A stretch of DNA of 64,000 nt from JAIBJN01 sp963838795 (GTDB lineage: Bacteria > Actinomycetota > Thermoleophilia > Gaiellales > Gaiellaceae). The DNA lies in NCBI GenBank assembly GCA_963838795.1, contig CAWISL010000011.1, positions 124,001 through 188,000 on the forward strand, read 5' to 3'. The notes beneath the pieces are model-generated. The model did not search any database, was not told where the DNA came from, and saw nothing but the letters and a program-made list of their open reading frames with translations. Shown one piece after another: positions 7,153-14,297 of the stretch. A program made the position numbers and the translations under genes. Within the stretch, counting starts at the first letter, position 1. Every line of letters begins with the position of its first letter.

Positions 7153-7763
7153 TGCCAGACGAGACCGAGCAGCAGGAGGGCCTCACCCTCTCGAACCTGA
7201 AGCCCGCGCAGGCGCGGCGCGCGCGCAAGCGGGTAGGCCGCGGCCTGGGCTCGGGCAAGGGCCGCTATTCGGGCCGCGGGATCAAGGGGCAGAAGTCTCG
7301 CTCAGGCTCGCACACGATGCGGCCGGGCTTCGAGGGCGGGCAGATGCCGATCTACATGCGGCTCCCCAAGCAGCGTGGCCCGCATTCGAAGGACGCGATG
7401 CCGATGGGCCCGCACCGCACTCACACTGTGCCCGTCAACCTCCGCGACCTGGAGCGCGTCTTCGACGACGGTGCCGAGGCCACCCTCGAGGCCATGGTCG
7501 AGAAGGGGCTGATCAAGAACACGCGCACCGACGTCAAGGTGCTCGGGCAGGGCGAGCTGACCAAGAGGCTGGCCGTCACGGCGCACTCCTTCTCGGCCAG
7601 CGCGCGCGAGAAGATCGAGCAGGCCGGCGGGTCCGCGACGGCCCTCCGCCCTCTCAGAGAGGCGAAGAAGCGGCGCAGGAAGGCGGTCGTGGCCGAGTCT
7701 GCGGACGAGCCCGAGGCGCAGGAGGAGCAGCCCGAGGAGGCCGAAGAGGAGGCCGCGGAGTAG
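7152..7763 (+). CDS. rplO: 50S ribosomal protein uL15 with acidic tail
   Basis: uL15 is a late-assembly protein reaching into the large-subunit core. The glycine/arginine-rich N-terminus (KRVGRGLGSGKGRYSGRGIK, GQKSRSG) and the RPGFEGGQMP and HSFSASAREKIEQAGG segments are typical. At 203 residues it is about 50 longer than usual because of a C-terminal E/A-rich tail. It starts with GTG overlapping the rpmD stop, and its stop overlaps the GTG of the next micro-ORF. Confidence 0.97.
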   Translation: MPDETEQQEGLTLSNLKPAQARRARKRVGRGLGSGKGRYSGRGIKGQKSRSGSHTMRPGFEGGQMPIYMRLPKQRGPHSKDAMPMGPHRTHTVPVNLRDLERVFDDGAEATLEAMVEKGLIKNTRTDVKVLGQGELTKRLAVTAHSFSASAREKIEQAGGSATALRPLREAKKRRRKAVVAESADEPEAQEEQPEEAEEEAAE

Positions 7764-7834
7764 TGCCCCGTCAGGCGATACATACCTGCTTCTGCCCCGC
7801 GATCACGCGGCGGCACTACCTGAAGGGGCACTGA
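7763..7834 (+). CDS. Bridging micro-ORF between rplO and secY (23 codons, putative)
   Basis: The GTG overlaps the rplO stop (TAGTG) and the TGA overlaps the secY ATG (TGATG). The peptide contains AIH, PAITRR and a terminal HYLKGH and lines up with the two ends of the rplF-rplR micro-ORF. The first 50 nt of the two spacers align without gaps at roughly three quarters identity and share the hairpin CCGCG-ATCA-CGCGG exactly. Several differences are synonymous (GCA/GCG, CAC/CAT, CGC/CGG). This suggests duplication of a functional spacer; the function is unknown. Confidence 0.5.
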   Translation: MPRQAIHTCFCPAITRRHYLKGH

Positions 7835-9087
7835 TGTTCTCCTGGCTCACGAACGCCTGGCGGGTCCCGGAGCTCAGGCGCCGCCTGCTCTTCACGGCGA
7901 TGATCCTGGCGCTCTACCGGCTGGGCAGCTGGATCCCGGTGCCGGGGGTCGACTCCGCGCAGATCGAGCAGTACTTCAACGGCCAGAGCGGCACGATCCT
8001 CGGTCTCCTGAACATCTTCTCAGGCGGCGCCCTCTCTCAGTTCGCCGTCTTCGCGCTCGGGATCATGCCGTACATCACGGCGTCGATCATCCTCCAGCTG
8101 ATGACCGTGGTGATCCCGCGGCTCGAGCAGCTGCAGAAGGAGGGGGAGGCCGGCTACGCCAAGATCAACCAGTACACGCGCTACCTGACGGTCGTCCTCG
8201 CCGCCCTCCAGGCCGCCGGCTACTCGTATCTGTTCAGCCGCCAGGGCGCGCTCGAACTGACCCCCGGCCGCTTCGTGCTGATCGTCGTCTCCCTGACCGC
8301 GGGCACGACGCTGCTCATGTGGATGGGCGAGCTGATCACCAAGCGCGGCGTCGGCAACGGCATCTCGCTGCTCATCTTCGCGTCGATCCTCGCGGGGCTC
8401 CCCGGCGGCCTGCGCGCCTGGTGGTCCGGCGACTCCTTCGACCGGCTGATGCTCCCACTGATCGCGCTCGCGATCATCGTCGCCGTCGTCTTTGTGCAGG
8501 AGGGCCAGCGTCGAATCCCGATCCAGTACGCCAAGCGCATGGTCGGCCGGCGCATGACCGCCGGCGGCTCAACCTACCTGCCCCTGCGCGTGAACATGGC
8601 GGGGGTGATCCCGATCATCTTCGCCGCCGCGATCATGGCTTTCCCGCCCACCGTCGCGCAGTTCTTCCCGCAGACCCAGACGTTCATCAACGAGAACTTC
8701 TCGCCGACAGCGCTGCCCTACCTGCTGCTGCAGGGCTTCATGATCGTGATCTTCACGTACTTCTACACGGCGGTCCAGTTCAATCCGATCGACCAGGCCG
8801 ACAACCTGCGCAAGCACGGCGGCTACATCCCGGGCATCCGGCCCGGCCCTCCCACCGCGCAGTACCTGGACCGCGTGCTCACTCGCCTCACGCTCCCCGG
8901 CGCCCTCTACCTGGCGCTCGTGGCGACGCTGCCGACCCTCTTCATCCGCTACGGGGGCTTCTCCCAGGCGACCACGTCCGCGCTCGGCGGGACATCGATC
9001 CTCATCGTGGTGGGCGTCGCGCTCGACACCATGCGCCAGATGGAGTCGCAGATGATGATGCGCCACTACGAGGGTTTCCTCCGCTAG
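7834..9087 (+). CDS. secY: Protein translocase channel subunit SecY
   Basis: SecY (417 residues) is the core channel of the SecYEG translocon in the cytoplasmic membrane. About ten hydrophobic segments are visible, with the conserved GSWIPVPG, FSGGALSQ, LGIMPYITASIILQL and the cytosolic loop around GERRIP-like EGQRRIPIQYAKR. The loop before TM9 (ADNLRKHGGYIPGIRPG) is intact. GAAGGGG precedes the ATG within the preceding micro-ORF. It is cotranslated with adk and map, as in most spc operons. Confidence 0.98.
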   Translation: MFSWLTNAWRVPELRRRLLFTAMILALYRLGSWIPVPGVDSAQIEQYFNGQSGTILGLLNIFSGGALSQFAVFALGIMPYITASIILQLMTVVIPRLEQLQKEGEAGYAKINQYTRYLTVVLAALQAAGYSYLFSRQGALELTPGRFVLIVVSLTAGTTLLMWMGELITKRGVGNGISLLIFASILAGLPGGLRAWWSGDSFDRLMLPLIALAIIVAVVFVQEGQRRIPIQYAKRMVGRRMTAGGSTYLPLRVNMAGVIPIIFAAAIMAFPPTVAQFFPQTQTFINENFSPTALPYLLLQGFMIVIFTYFYTAVQFNPIDQADNLRKHGGYIPGIRPGPPTAQYLDRVLTRLTLPGALYLALVATLPTLFIRYGGFSQATTSALGGTSILIVVGVALDTMRQMESQMMMRHYEGFLR

Positions 9088-9104
9088 TGCCGGTCCGCGG
9101 CTGA
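9087..9104 (+). other. Five-codon minimal ORF linking secY and adk
   Basis: The secY stop TAG overlaps a GTG (TAGTG). Five codons later a TGA overlaps the adk ATG (TGATG). This is the shortest member of the chain of bridging frames in this operon. It is too short to be a protein and would only serve to keep ribosomes in place for reinitiation. Confidence 0.4.
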
Positions 9105-9688
9105 TGGCCCTCGACATCGTCATCCTCGGCCCCCCGGGGGCCGGCAAGGGCACCCAGGGCAAGCTCATCTCCGCAGAGATCGGAATCCCGCACGTCAATA
9201 CCGGCGACATGTTCCGCGCCGAGTGCGCCGCCGGCACCGAGCTCGGCGAGCGGGTGAAGGCGATGCTCGACAACGGCGACCTCGTGCCCGACGACCTCAC
9301 GATCGAGGTGGTGCGCGCCCGCCTCGATCAGAGCGACACCGTCGACGGCTTCATCCTCGACGGCTTCCCGCGAACGCTCGCTCAGGCCGAGGCGCTCGAC
9401 CGTGTGCTCGTGGAGATCGACCGGGGCGAGCTCTCGGCCGTCCTCGACTTCGAGCTCCCGGACGACGTCGTCATGCAGCGCCTGCTCGGCCGCGCGGCGG
9501 TGGAGGGCCGCAGCGACGACCTGCCCGACAAGATCAAGCACAGGCTCGACGTCTACCACGAGAAGACCGAGCCGCTCGTCGACTATTACCGCTCAAGGGG
9601 GCTGCTCGTCCCCATTCACGCCGGCCGCACCGTCGAGGACGTCTTCGCCGAGGTCCAGGAGGCGCTCGAGGCGGCCTCGACGCGATGA
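9104..9688 (+). CDS. adk: Adenylate kinase (short form)
   Basis: Adk converts ATP plus AMP to two ADP. The P-loop GPPGAGKGTQ is at residues 7-16, the NMP-binding part has NTGDMFRAE, and DGFPRT is present. The LID is the short actinobacterial kind (GRAAVEGRSDDLPDKIKHRL) without a zinc finger. The length of 194 residues fits this class. The end overlaps map as ATGA, indicating coupling. Confidence 0.97.
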   Translation: MALDIVILGPPGAGKGTQGKLISAEIGIPHVNTGDMFRAECAAGTELGERVKAMLDNGDLVPDDLTIEVVRARLDQSDTVDGFILDGFPRTLAQAEALDRVLVEIDRGELSAVLDFELPDDVVMQRLLGRAAVEGRSDDLPDKIKHRLDVYHEKTEPLVDYYRSRGLLVPIHAGRTVEDVFAEVQEALEAASTR

Positions 9689-10440
9689 TCATCAGGAAGT
9701 CCCGGGAAGAGATCGAGACGATGAGCCGCGCCGGCTCGGTCGTTGCGAGCACGCTGGCCCTGCTCGGCAAGCTGGCGAAGCCCGGCGTCACCACGGCCGA
9801 GCTGGACGACGCCGCCGAGTCCCACATCCGCTCCGAGGGCGGCGCCCCGACCTTCAAGGGCTACCGCGGCTTTCCGGCCGCGATCTGCACGTCGCCCAAC
9901 TCGATGGTCGTCCACGGCATCCCCGGCCCCTACACCCTCGAGGACGGCGACGTCCTCTCGGTCGACGTCGGAGTGACGCTCGACGGCTTCGTGGCCGACT
10001 CCGCCTACACGTTCCCCGTCGGCAAGGTCGACGAGGAGGCCGGACGGCTGCTCGAGGTCGCGCAGGCGGCGCTCGCGGCCGGGATCGAGGAGGCGCGGGC
10101 GGGCAACCACGTGCAGGACATCTCCGCGGCCGTGCAGCGCACGACCGAAGCCGCCGGCTTCTCGGTCGTCCGCTCGCTGGTCGGGCACGGGATCGGCCGC
10201 TCGATGCACGAGGAGCCGCAGGTGCCGAACTTCGGCGAGCCCGGGCAGGGCCCGCTGCTCCAGCCCGGCATGACGCTCGCGATCGAGCCGATGATCAACG
10301 CCGGCGGCCCTGACGTCTGGATGGCCGACGACCGCTGGTCGATCTCCACCGACGACGACTCGCTTTCGGCGCATTTCGAGCACACCGTGGCGATCACCGA
10401 CAACGGCCCGCTTGTCCTCACGAAGGCGAAGGCGGAGTGA
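9685..10440 (+). CDS. map: Methionine aminopeptidase type I
   Basis: This enzyme removes the initiator methionine from nascent proteins. It has 251 residues with the pita-bread fold. Metal ligands are visible: the two aspartates in SVDVGVTLDGFVADSA, the histidine in GHGIGRSMHEEP, and glutamates in AIEPM and HFEHTVAIT. The ATG overlaps the adk stop. It is normally followed by infA; here no infA is seen before rpmJ. Confidence 0.97.
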   Translation: MIIRKSREEIETMSRAGSVVASTLALLGKLAKPGVTTAELDDAAESHIRSEGGAPTFKGYRGFPAAICTSPNSMVVHGIPGPYTLEDGDVLSVDVGVTLDGFVADSAYTFPVGKVDEEAGRLLEVAQAALAAGIEEARAGNHVQDISAAVQRTTEAAGFSVVRSLVGHGIGRSMHEEPQVPNFGEPGQGPLLQPGMTLAIEPMINAGGPDVWMADDRWSISTDDDSLSAHFEHTVAITDNGPLVLTKAKAE

Positions 10441-10517
10441 ACCGCTTTGCTAGGATGCACGGTCGCGGCTCGTCCGCGCTTTCGCGTGGATGCCGCCTTG
10501 CCCCTGATCTCCCATGA
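10437..10517 (+). CDS. Bridging micro-ORF between map and rpmJ (26 codons, putative)
   Basis: A GTG overlaps the map stop (GTGA) and the frame stays open to a TGA that overlaps the rpmJ ATG (ATGA). It occupies the place where infA normally lies. The peptide has no recognised similarity and is arginine-rich. An in-frame ATG at 10455 gives a 20-residue version. As with the other bridging frames, its value may lie in coupling translation rather than in the product. Confidence 0.4.
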   Translation: MNRFARMHGRGSSALSRGCRLAPDLP

Positions 10518-10627
10518 AGGTACGTCCATCCGTCAAGCCGATGTGTGACCGCTGCCGCGTCATCAAGCGGCACGGCAAGGTGCTGGTCATCTGCTCGAAC
10601 CCGCGGCACAAGCAGCGGCAGGGCTAG
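10514..10627 (+). CDS. rpmJ: 50S ribosomal protein bL36
   Basis: This is the 37-residue bL36 of the zinc-binding type. The start MKVRPSVKPMCDRCRVIKR has the CxxC pair; the second half has VICSNPRHKQRQG with the third cysteine and the histidine ligand. It stabilises 23S rRNA in the A-site finger region. Its ATG overlaps the stop of the upstream micro-ORF. Confidence 0.97.
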   Translation: MKVRPSVKPMCDRCRVIKRHGKVLVICSNPRHKQRQG

Positions 10628-10643
10628 GAGCGAAGGAGAACCG

Positions 10644-11021
10644 TTGGCCCGAATCGCAGGAGTGAACCTACCCCGTGAGAAGCGCCTCGAAGTGGCGCTC
10701 ACGTACATCTATGGAATCGGCCAGCCGACCGCGCAGCGGATCTGCACCGACCTCGGCCTTTCGTACGAGGAGAAGGTCCGCGACCTCACGGACGAGGAGA
10801 TCACGAAGCTGCGCACGTACATCGACACGAACCTCGAGGTCGAGGGCGAGCTCAGGCGCGAGCGCTCCCAGGCGATCAAGCGCCTGCAGGAGATCGGCGC
10901 CTACCGCGGCATCAGGCACCGTCGTGGCCTGCCGGTGAACGGGCAGCGAACGAAGACCAACGCCCGCACGCGCAAGGGCCCGAAGAAGACCGTCGGACGC
11001 GGGAAGAAGGCGAAGGTCTAG
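10644..11021 (+). CDS. rpsM: 30S ribosomal protein uS13
   Basis: uS13 (125 residues) in the 30S head contacts P-site tRNA and forms bridge B1. It has the start ARIAGVNLPREKRLEVALTY, a helix-two-turns-helix GIGQPTAQRIC, and the basic tail RHRRGLPVNGQRTKTNARTR. The start is TTG with the strong ribosome site AAGGAG 7 nt upstream. The stop overlaps the rpsK GTG (TAGTG). Confidence 0.97.
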   Translation: MARIAGVNLPREKRLEVALTYIYGIGQPTAQRICTDLGLSYEEKVRDLTDEEITKLRTYIDTNLEVEGELRRERSQAIKRLQEIGAYRGIRHRRGLPVNGQRTKTNARTRKGPKKTVGRGKKAKV

Positions 11022-11422
11022 TGGCCCCACCCAGGAAACAGTCCAAGGGGCGTGCCCGCCGCCGGGTGAAGAAGAACATCGCCATCGGCCAGGCGCACAT
11101 CAAGACGTCCTTCAACAACACGATCGTGAGCCTGACCGACAAGGACGGCAACGTGATCGCGTGGGAGAGCGCCGGCTCCGCCGGCTTCAAGGGCTCCCGC
11201 AAGTCGACTCCGTTCGCCGCCCAGGTGACTGCGGACTCCTGTGCCCGGAAGGGCATGGAGCACGGGCTCCAGAAAGTCGAGGTCTTCGTCAAGGGCCCCG
11301 GCTCGGGGCGCGAGACGGCCATTCGATCGCTTCAGGCGGCCGGTCTCGAGATCCTCGGCGTCAAGGACGTCTCTCCTCAGGCCCACAACGGTGTCCGCCC
11401 CAAGAAGAGGCGGAGAGTGTGA
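11021..11422 (+). CDS. rpsK: 30S ribosomal protein uS11
   Basis: uS11 (133 residues) forms part of the platform and the mRNA exit. Conserved blocks are AHIKTSFNNTIVSLTDKDGN, SAGSAGFKGSRKSTPFAAQ, VEVFVKGPGSGRETAIRSL and the C-terminal HNGVRPKKRRRV. The GTG overlaps the rpsM stop. Its TGA overlaps the ATG of a 17-codon ORF that fills the spacer to rpsD. Confidence 0.97.
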   Translation: MAPPRKQSKGRARRRVKKNIAIGQAHIKTSFNNTIVSLTDKDGNVIAWESAGSAGFKGSRKSTPFAAQVTADSCARKGMEHGLQKVEVFVKGPGSGRETAIRSLQAAGLEILGVKDVSPQAHNGVRPKKRRRV

Positions 11423-11475
11423 TGGCGATCACCTACCTCGCACCTCGCACGATCTGCTCGGAAGGTGAGTGCTGA
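11422..11475 (+). CDS. Bridging micro-ORF between rpsK and rpsD (17 codons, putative)
   Basis: The ATG overlaps the rpsK stop (TGATG) and the TGA overlaps the rpsD ATG (TGATG). The peptide begins MAIT and ends with two cysteines in the last six residues. The nucleotide stretch GCGATCAC and the GAAGG-to-ATG layout resemble the PAITRR spacers, but the similarity is short and could be chance. The GAAGG within it is the rpsD ribosome site. Confidence 0.4.
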   Translation: MAITYLAPRTICSEGEC

Positions 11476-12095
11476 TGGCGCGTCCTTTGGGCCCCAAGTG
11501 CAAGCTCTGCCGCCGCGAGGGCATGAAGCTGTTCCTGAAGGGCGAGCGCTGCCTGACGGAGAAGTGCGCCGTCGAGCGCCGCAGCTACCCGCCGGGCGAG
11601 CACGGACGCGGCCGCATCAAGCAGTCGGAGTACCTGCTCCAGCTGCGCGAGAAGCAGAAGGCCCGCCGTTACTACGGCCTCCTCGAGCGGCAGTTCCGCA
11701 ACTATTACGAGAAGGCCGCGAAGCGGTCGGGGATCACCGGCGAGGAGCTCCTCCGCATGCTGGAGACGCGCCTAGACAACGTCGTCTACCGCCTCGGCTT
11801 CGCCGCCTCCCGCGCCCAGGCCCGTCAGCTCATCCGCCACGGCCACTTCGGCGTGAACGGTCGCCGGGTGAACATCCCGAGCTTCCAGGTGAAGCCGGAC
11901 GATGTCGTGGCGCTCAAGCCCGGGAGCCCCGTCGAGCAGGTCGTCCGTGACGCCACGGACCTGACCGCGTCGGTCTCCCCGTGGCTCCAGGCCGACCACG
12001 ACAACCTCACGGGCAAAGTCTTGAAGCTCCCCGACCGGTCGGACATCGACACCCCGGTCCAGGAGCAGCTCATCGTCGAGCTGTACTCGAAGTAG
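11475..12095 (+). CDS. rpsD: 30S ribosomal protein uS4
   Basis: uS4 (206 residues) is a primary 16S rRNA binder and assembly initiator. It is the zinc form: CKLCRREG and a second cysteine pair in ERCLTEKC. The S4 RNA-binding domain LDNVVYRLGFAASRAQARQL (start of domain) and HFGVNGRRVNIPSF are clear. The ATG at 11475 has GAAGG 9 nt upstream; a GTG at 11469 is possible but less well placed. It often autoregulates the alpha operon. Confidence 0.96.
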   Translation: MARPLGPKCKLCRREGMKLFLKGERCLTEKCAVERRSYPPGEHGRGRIKQSEYLLQLREKQKARRYYGLLERQFRNYYEKAAKRSGITGEELLRMLETRLDNVVYRLGFAASRAQARQLIRHGHFGVNGRRVNIPSFQVKPDDVVALKPGSPVEQVVRDATDLTASVSPWLQADHDNLTGKVLKLPDRSDIDTPVQEQLIVELYSK

Positions 12096-12104
12096 AAAGG
12101 AAGC

Positions 12105-13064
12105 ATGGCCACCAGAACGTCGCTCATGGAATTCCAGGTGCCCCGGATCACCCACGAGGAGGTGACCGAGGAGCGCGGCATCTTCGTGATCGAGCCGCTC
12201 GACCGCGGCTTCGGCTACACGTTCGGCAACTCACTCCGCCGCGTGCTGCTCTCCTCACTCGAGGGCGCCTCCGTCACCTCGGTCAAGATCGAGGGCGTAG
12301 CCCACGAGTTCACGACCCTGAAGGGCGTGCGCGAGGACGTCACGGACGTCATCCTCAACCTCAAGAGCCTCGTCTGCCTCCTGCACGGCGAGTCGCCGGA
12401 GGTCGAGGTGCGGCTCGAGAAGAAGGGCCCCGGCGTCGTGAAGGCCTCGGACATCGAGGCGCCGGCCGACCTCGAGATCCTCAACCCGGACCTCGAGATC
12501 GCGAACCTCTCCGACAAGGGCCGCCTCGAGGTCACGTTGACCATCGGCCGCGGCCGCGGCTACGTCCCGGCCGAGCTCAATCGCGGCCCCGAGCACACGA
12601 TCGGCGTCATCCCTGTCGACTCGATCTTCTCGCCGGTGCGGCGGGTCTCCTACGAAGTCGAGGCCGCGCGCGTCGGGCAGCGAACCGACTACGACAAGCT
12701 GACGCTCGACGTCACCACCGACGGCTCCGTCGCCCCGCGCGACGCGATCGCCGAGGCGGCCGAGATCCTCATCCGCCAGCTGGCGATCTTCACGGACATC
12801 GACAAGATCGAGGGCTTTCGCGAGGACGCCGAGGCCGAGGCCGAGGCGCCGCAGGCGCACGGGATGGAGAACTTCCCGATCGAAGAGCTCGAGCTCGGCG
12901 TCCGGAGCTACAACTGCCTCAAGCGCGTCGGCATCGAGACGATCGGCGACCTGGTTTCGAAGACGGAGAGCGAGCTCGCGGCGATCCCGAACTTCGGCAA
13001 GAAGTCGATCGAAGAGGTCAGCGAGACCCTCCAGGCCCACGGGCTGACCCTCAGGGACGAGTAG
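12105..13064 (+). CDS. rpoA: RNA polymerase alpha subunit
   Basis: Alpha (319 residues) nucleates RNA polymerase assembly. The N-terminal dimerisation domain (about 1-235) has RGFGYTFGNSLRRVLLSSLE and the GAAVTS-like GASVTSVKIEG segment. A short acidic linker precedes the C-terminal domain (about 250-319) with the 265-type determinant region IEELELGVRSYNCLKRVGI and a helix-hairpin-helix FGKKSIEEV. AAAGGAAG precedes the ATG. Confidence 0.98.
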   Translation: MATRTSLMEFQVPRITHEEVTEERGIFVIEPLDRGFGYTFGNSLRRVLLSSLEGASVTSVKIEGVAHEFTTLKGVREDVTDVILNLKSLVCLLHGESPEVEVRLEKKGPGVVKASDIEAPADLEILNPDLEIANLSDKGRLEVTLTIGRGRGYVPAELNRGPEHTIGVIPVDSIFSPVRRVSYEVEAARVGQRTDYDKLTLDVTTDGSVAPRDAIAEAAEILIRQLAIFTDIDKIEGFREDAEAEAEAPQAHGMENFPIEELELGVRSYNCLKRVGIETIGDLVSKTESELAAIPNFGKKSIEEVSETLQAHGLTLRDE

Positions 13065-13071
13065 TTGACGA

Positions 13072-13461
13072 ATGCGGCATAAGCGCGCTGGCAGGAAGCT
13101 GGGCCGCGACTCGGCCCACCGCAAGGCGCTCTACGCGAACCTCGCCTGCGCGCTGATCGAGAACGGCCGCATCAAGACCACCGAGGCCAAGGCCAAGGAG
13201 GTGCGGCCGGTCGTCGAGCAGATGATCACGCTCGGCAAGCGAGGAGACGTGGCCGCGCACCGTCAAGCGGTCGCGTTCCTCCGCTCGAAGGGGGCGGCGC
13301 ACGTCCTCTTCGCCGAGGTCGCGCCTCGCTTCGCCGACCGGCCGGGCGGCTACACGCGGGTCGTGAAGCTCGGCCCGCGCCAGGGCGATGCCGCCCCGAT
13401 GGCCTACCTCGAGCTGGTGGACTACGTGCCGGTGCACGTGCCGGCCGGCGCTCCGGCGTAG
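13072..13461 (+). CDS. rplQ: 50S ribosomal protein bL17
   Basis: bL17 (129 residues) lies next to the tunnel exit. It shows MRHKRAGRKLGRDSAHRKAL, then IKTTEAKAKEVRPVVEQMIT and the end YVPVHVPAGAPA. It is the last gene of the alpha operon here. Downstream genes are on the opposite strand, so transcription from the ribosomal cluster must end around 13462-13475, although no clear terminator hairpin was found. Confidence 0.97.
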   Translation: MRHKRAGRKLGRDSAHRKALYANLACALIENGRIKTTEAKAKEVRPVVEQMITLGKRGDVAAHRQAVAFLRSKGAAHVLFAEVAPRFADRPGGYTRVVKLGPRQGDAAPMAYLELVDYVPVHVPAGAPA

Positions 13462-13474
13462 CGGGCGAGCACGC

Positions 13475-13936
13475 TCAGGCCGCTCGTCCAGCCTCGTCCG
13501 CGAAGAGTGCGAGCACTGTGCCCCACCCCTCGTCGTAGCCGGCCATTCGCTCGCGGAAATCGGGCCCGACGCGCTCCCAGCCCGTGTGGATCACCTCGAC
13601 GCGCGTTCCCCCGCCCTCCGGCGTGAAGCGGACGCTCAGCTCCTGCGAAGTCTCTTCCCCGCGGCCGGGATGCCAGGTCATCGCCAGCTCCCTCGGTGGG
13701 TCCCACGTGATGATCGTTCCCCAGACGCCCTCGTCGCCCCCGGTCGACCGTTCGTAGACCCGGCCGCCGACGCGCCCTTCCCAGACGACCGTCCCGCCCG
13801 GATCATCGAAGAGAGAGTGCCCCTCCAGCGGATACCAGTCGCTCATCCGCTCCGTGTAGACATGAAAAGCGTGTTCCGGCGTACACCGGACGAACACCGA
13901 CTTCCGCACCGCCAGCTCATTCGTCATCTGGCTCAT
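13475..13936 (-). CDS. SRPBCC/AHSA1-type domain protein
   Basis: This is a 153-residue START-like protein. The first beta strand VRKSVFVRCTPEHAFHVYTE, the WYPLEGHS turn, GGRVYERS and the Ahsa1-type core WDPPRELAMTWHPG are visible, followed by a long C-terminal helix (GWGTVLALFADE). Such proteins bind hydrophobic ligands. It overlaps the 3' end of the ArsR-type gene, and this ArsR plus AHSA1 pairing is frequent in bacteria. The substrate is unknown. In-frame ATG codons at 13936 and 13924 both fit as starts. Confidence 0.85.
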   Translation of the reverse strand: MSQMTNELAVRKSVFVRCTPEHAFHVYTERMSDWYPLEGHSLFDDPGGTVVWEGRVGGRVYERSTGGDEGVWGTIITWDPPRELAMTWHPGRGEETSQELSVRFTPEGGGTRVEVIHTGWERVGPDFRERMAGYDEGWGTVLALFADEAGRAA

Positions 13937-14246
13937 CCTCGTCTCCTCCTTCGCTTTCCGCCGCGGCCGTGAAAGCCGTCAGCGCGTCGTTCCAGAAATC
14001 CTCGAAGTACTCGCGCACTTCCGCGAGGCCGTCAGCGTTGACGCTGTAGAAGTTGCGCGTACCTTCGCGCCGCTCCCGCACGAGGCCCGCCTCCTTGAGC
14101 ACGCGCAGGTGCTGCGAGACAGCCGGCCGGCTGACCGGCAGCCCGCGGGCGAGGTCGCCTACGGACCGCGGCCCGGAGCGGAGGGTCTCGAACACGGAGC
14201 GCCGCGTAGGATCGGCCAGTGCTGTCAGAGCGTTGGAGTAAGCCAC
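13917..14246 (-). CDS. ArsR-family winged-helix transcriptional repressor
   Basis: This 109-residue regulator has the signature ALADPTRRSVFETLRSGPRSV, then the recognition region LPVSRPAVSQHLRVLKEAGLV and a wing RREGTRNFYSV. No metal-binding cysteine motif is present, so it probably senses something other than arsenic or cadmium. The GTG start lies directly against a 15-bp perfect inverted repeat, which argues for autoregulation of a leaderless transcript. The SRPBCC gene is cotranscribed. Confidence 0.9.
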   Translation of the reverse strand: MAYSNALTALADPTRRSVFETLRSGPRSVGDLARGLPVSRPAVSQHLRVLKEAGLVRERREGTRNFYSVNADGLAEVREYFEDFWNDALTAFTAAAESEGGDEDEPDDE

Positions 14247-14261
14247 AACTTACCGTAAGTT
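14247..14261. promoter_or_regulatory. ArsR-type operator overlapping the promoter
   Basis: AACTTAC-C-GTAAGTT is a perfect 7-bp inverted repeat around one base, and it abuts the GTG start codon of the arsR-type gene. A further half site CTTACCG follows at 14265-14271. On the minus strand it contains TAACTT at -10 distance from the start codon. Binding of the repressor here would block RNA polymerase directly. truA, which diverges, may share the control. Confidence 0.75.
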
Positions 14262-14297
14262 AGTGCTTACCGTGGATGCTGTCAAGCCTCTCGCGAT

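Noticed and set aside
13462..13475. Terminator after rplQ
   Set aside because: Only 13 bp separate the convergent stops and I saw no stem with a T-run there.
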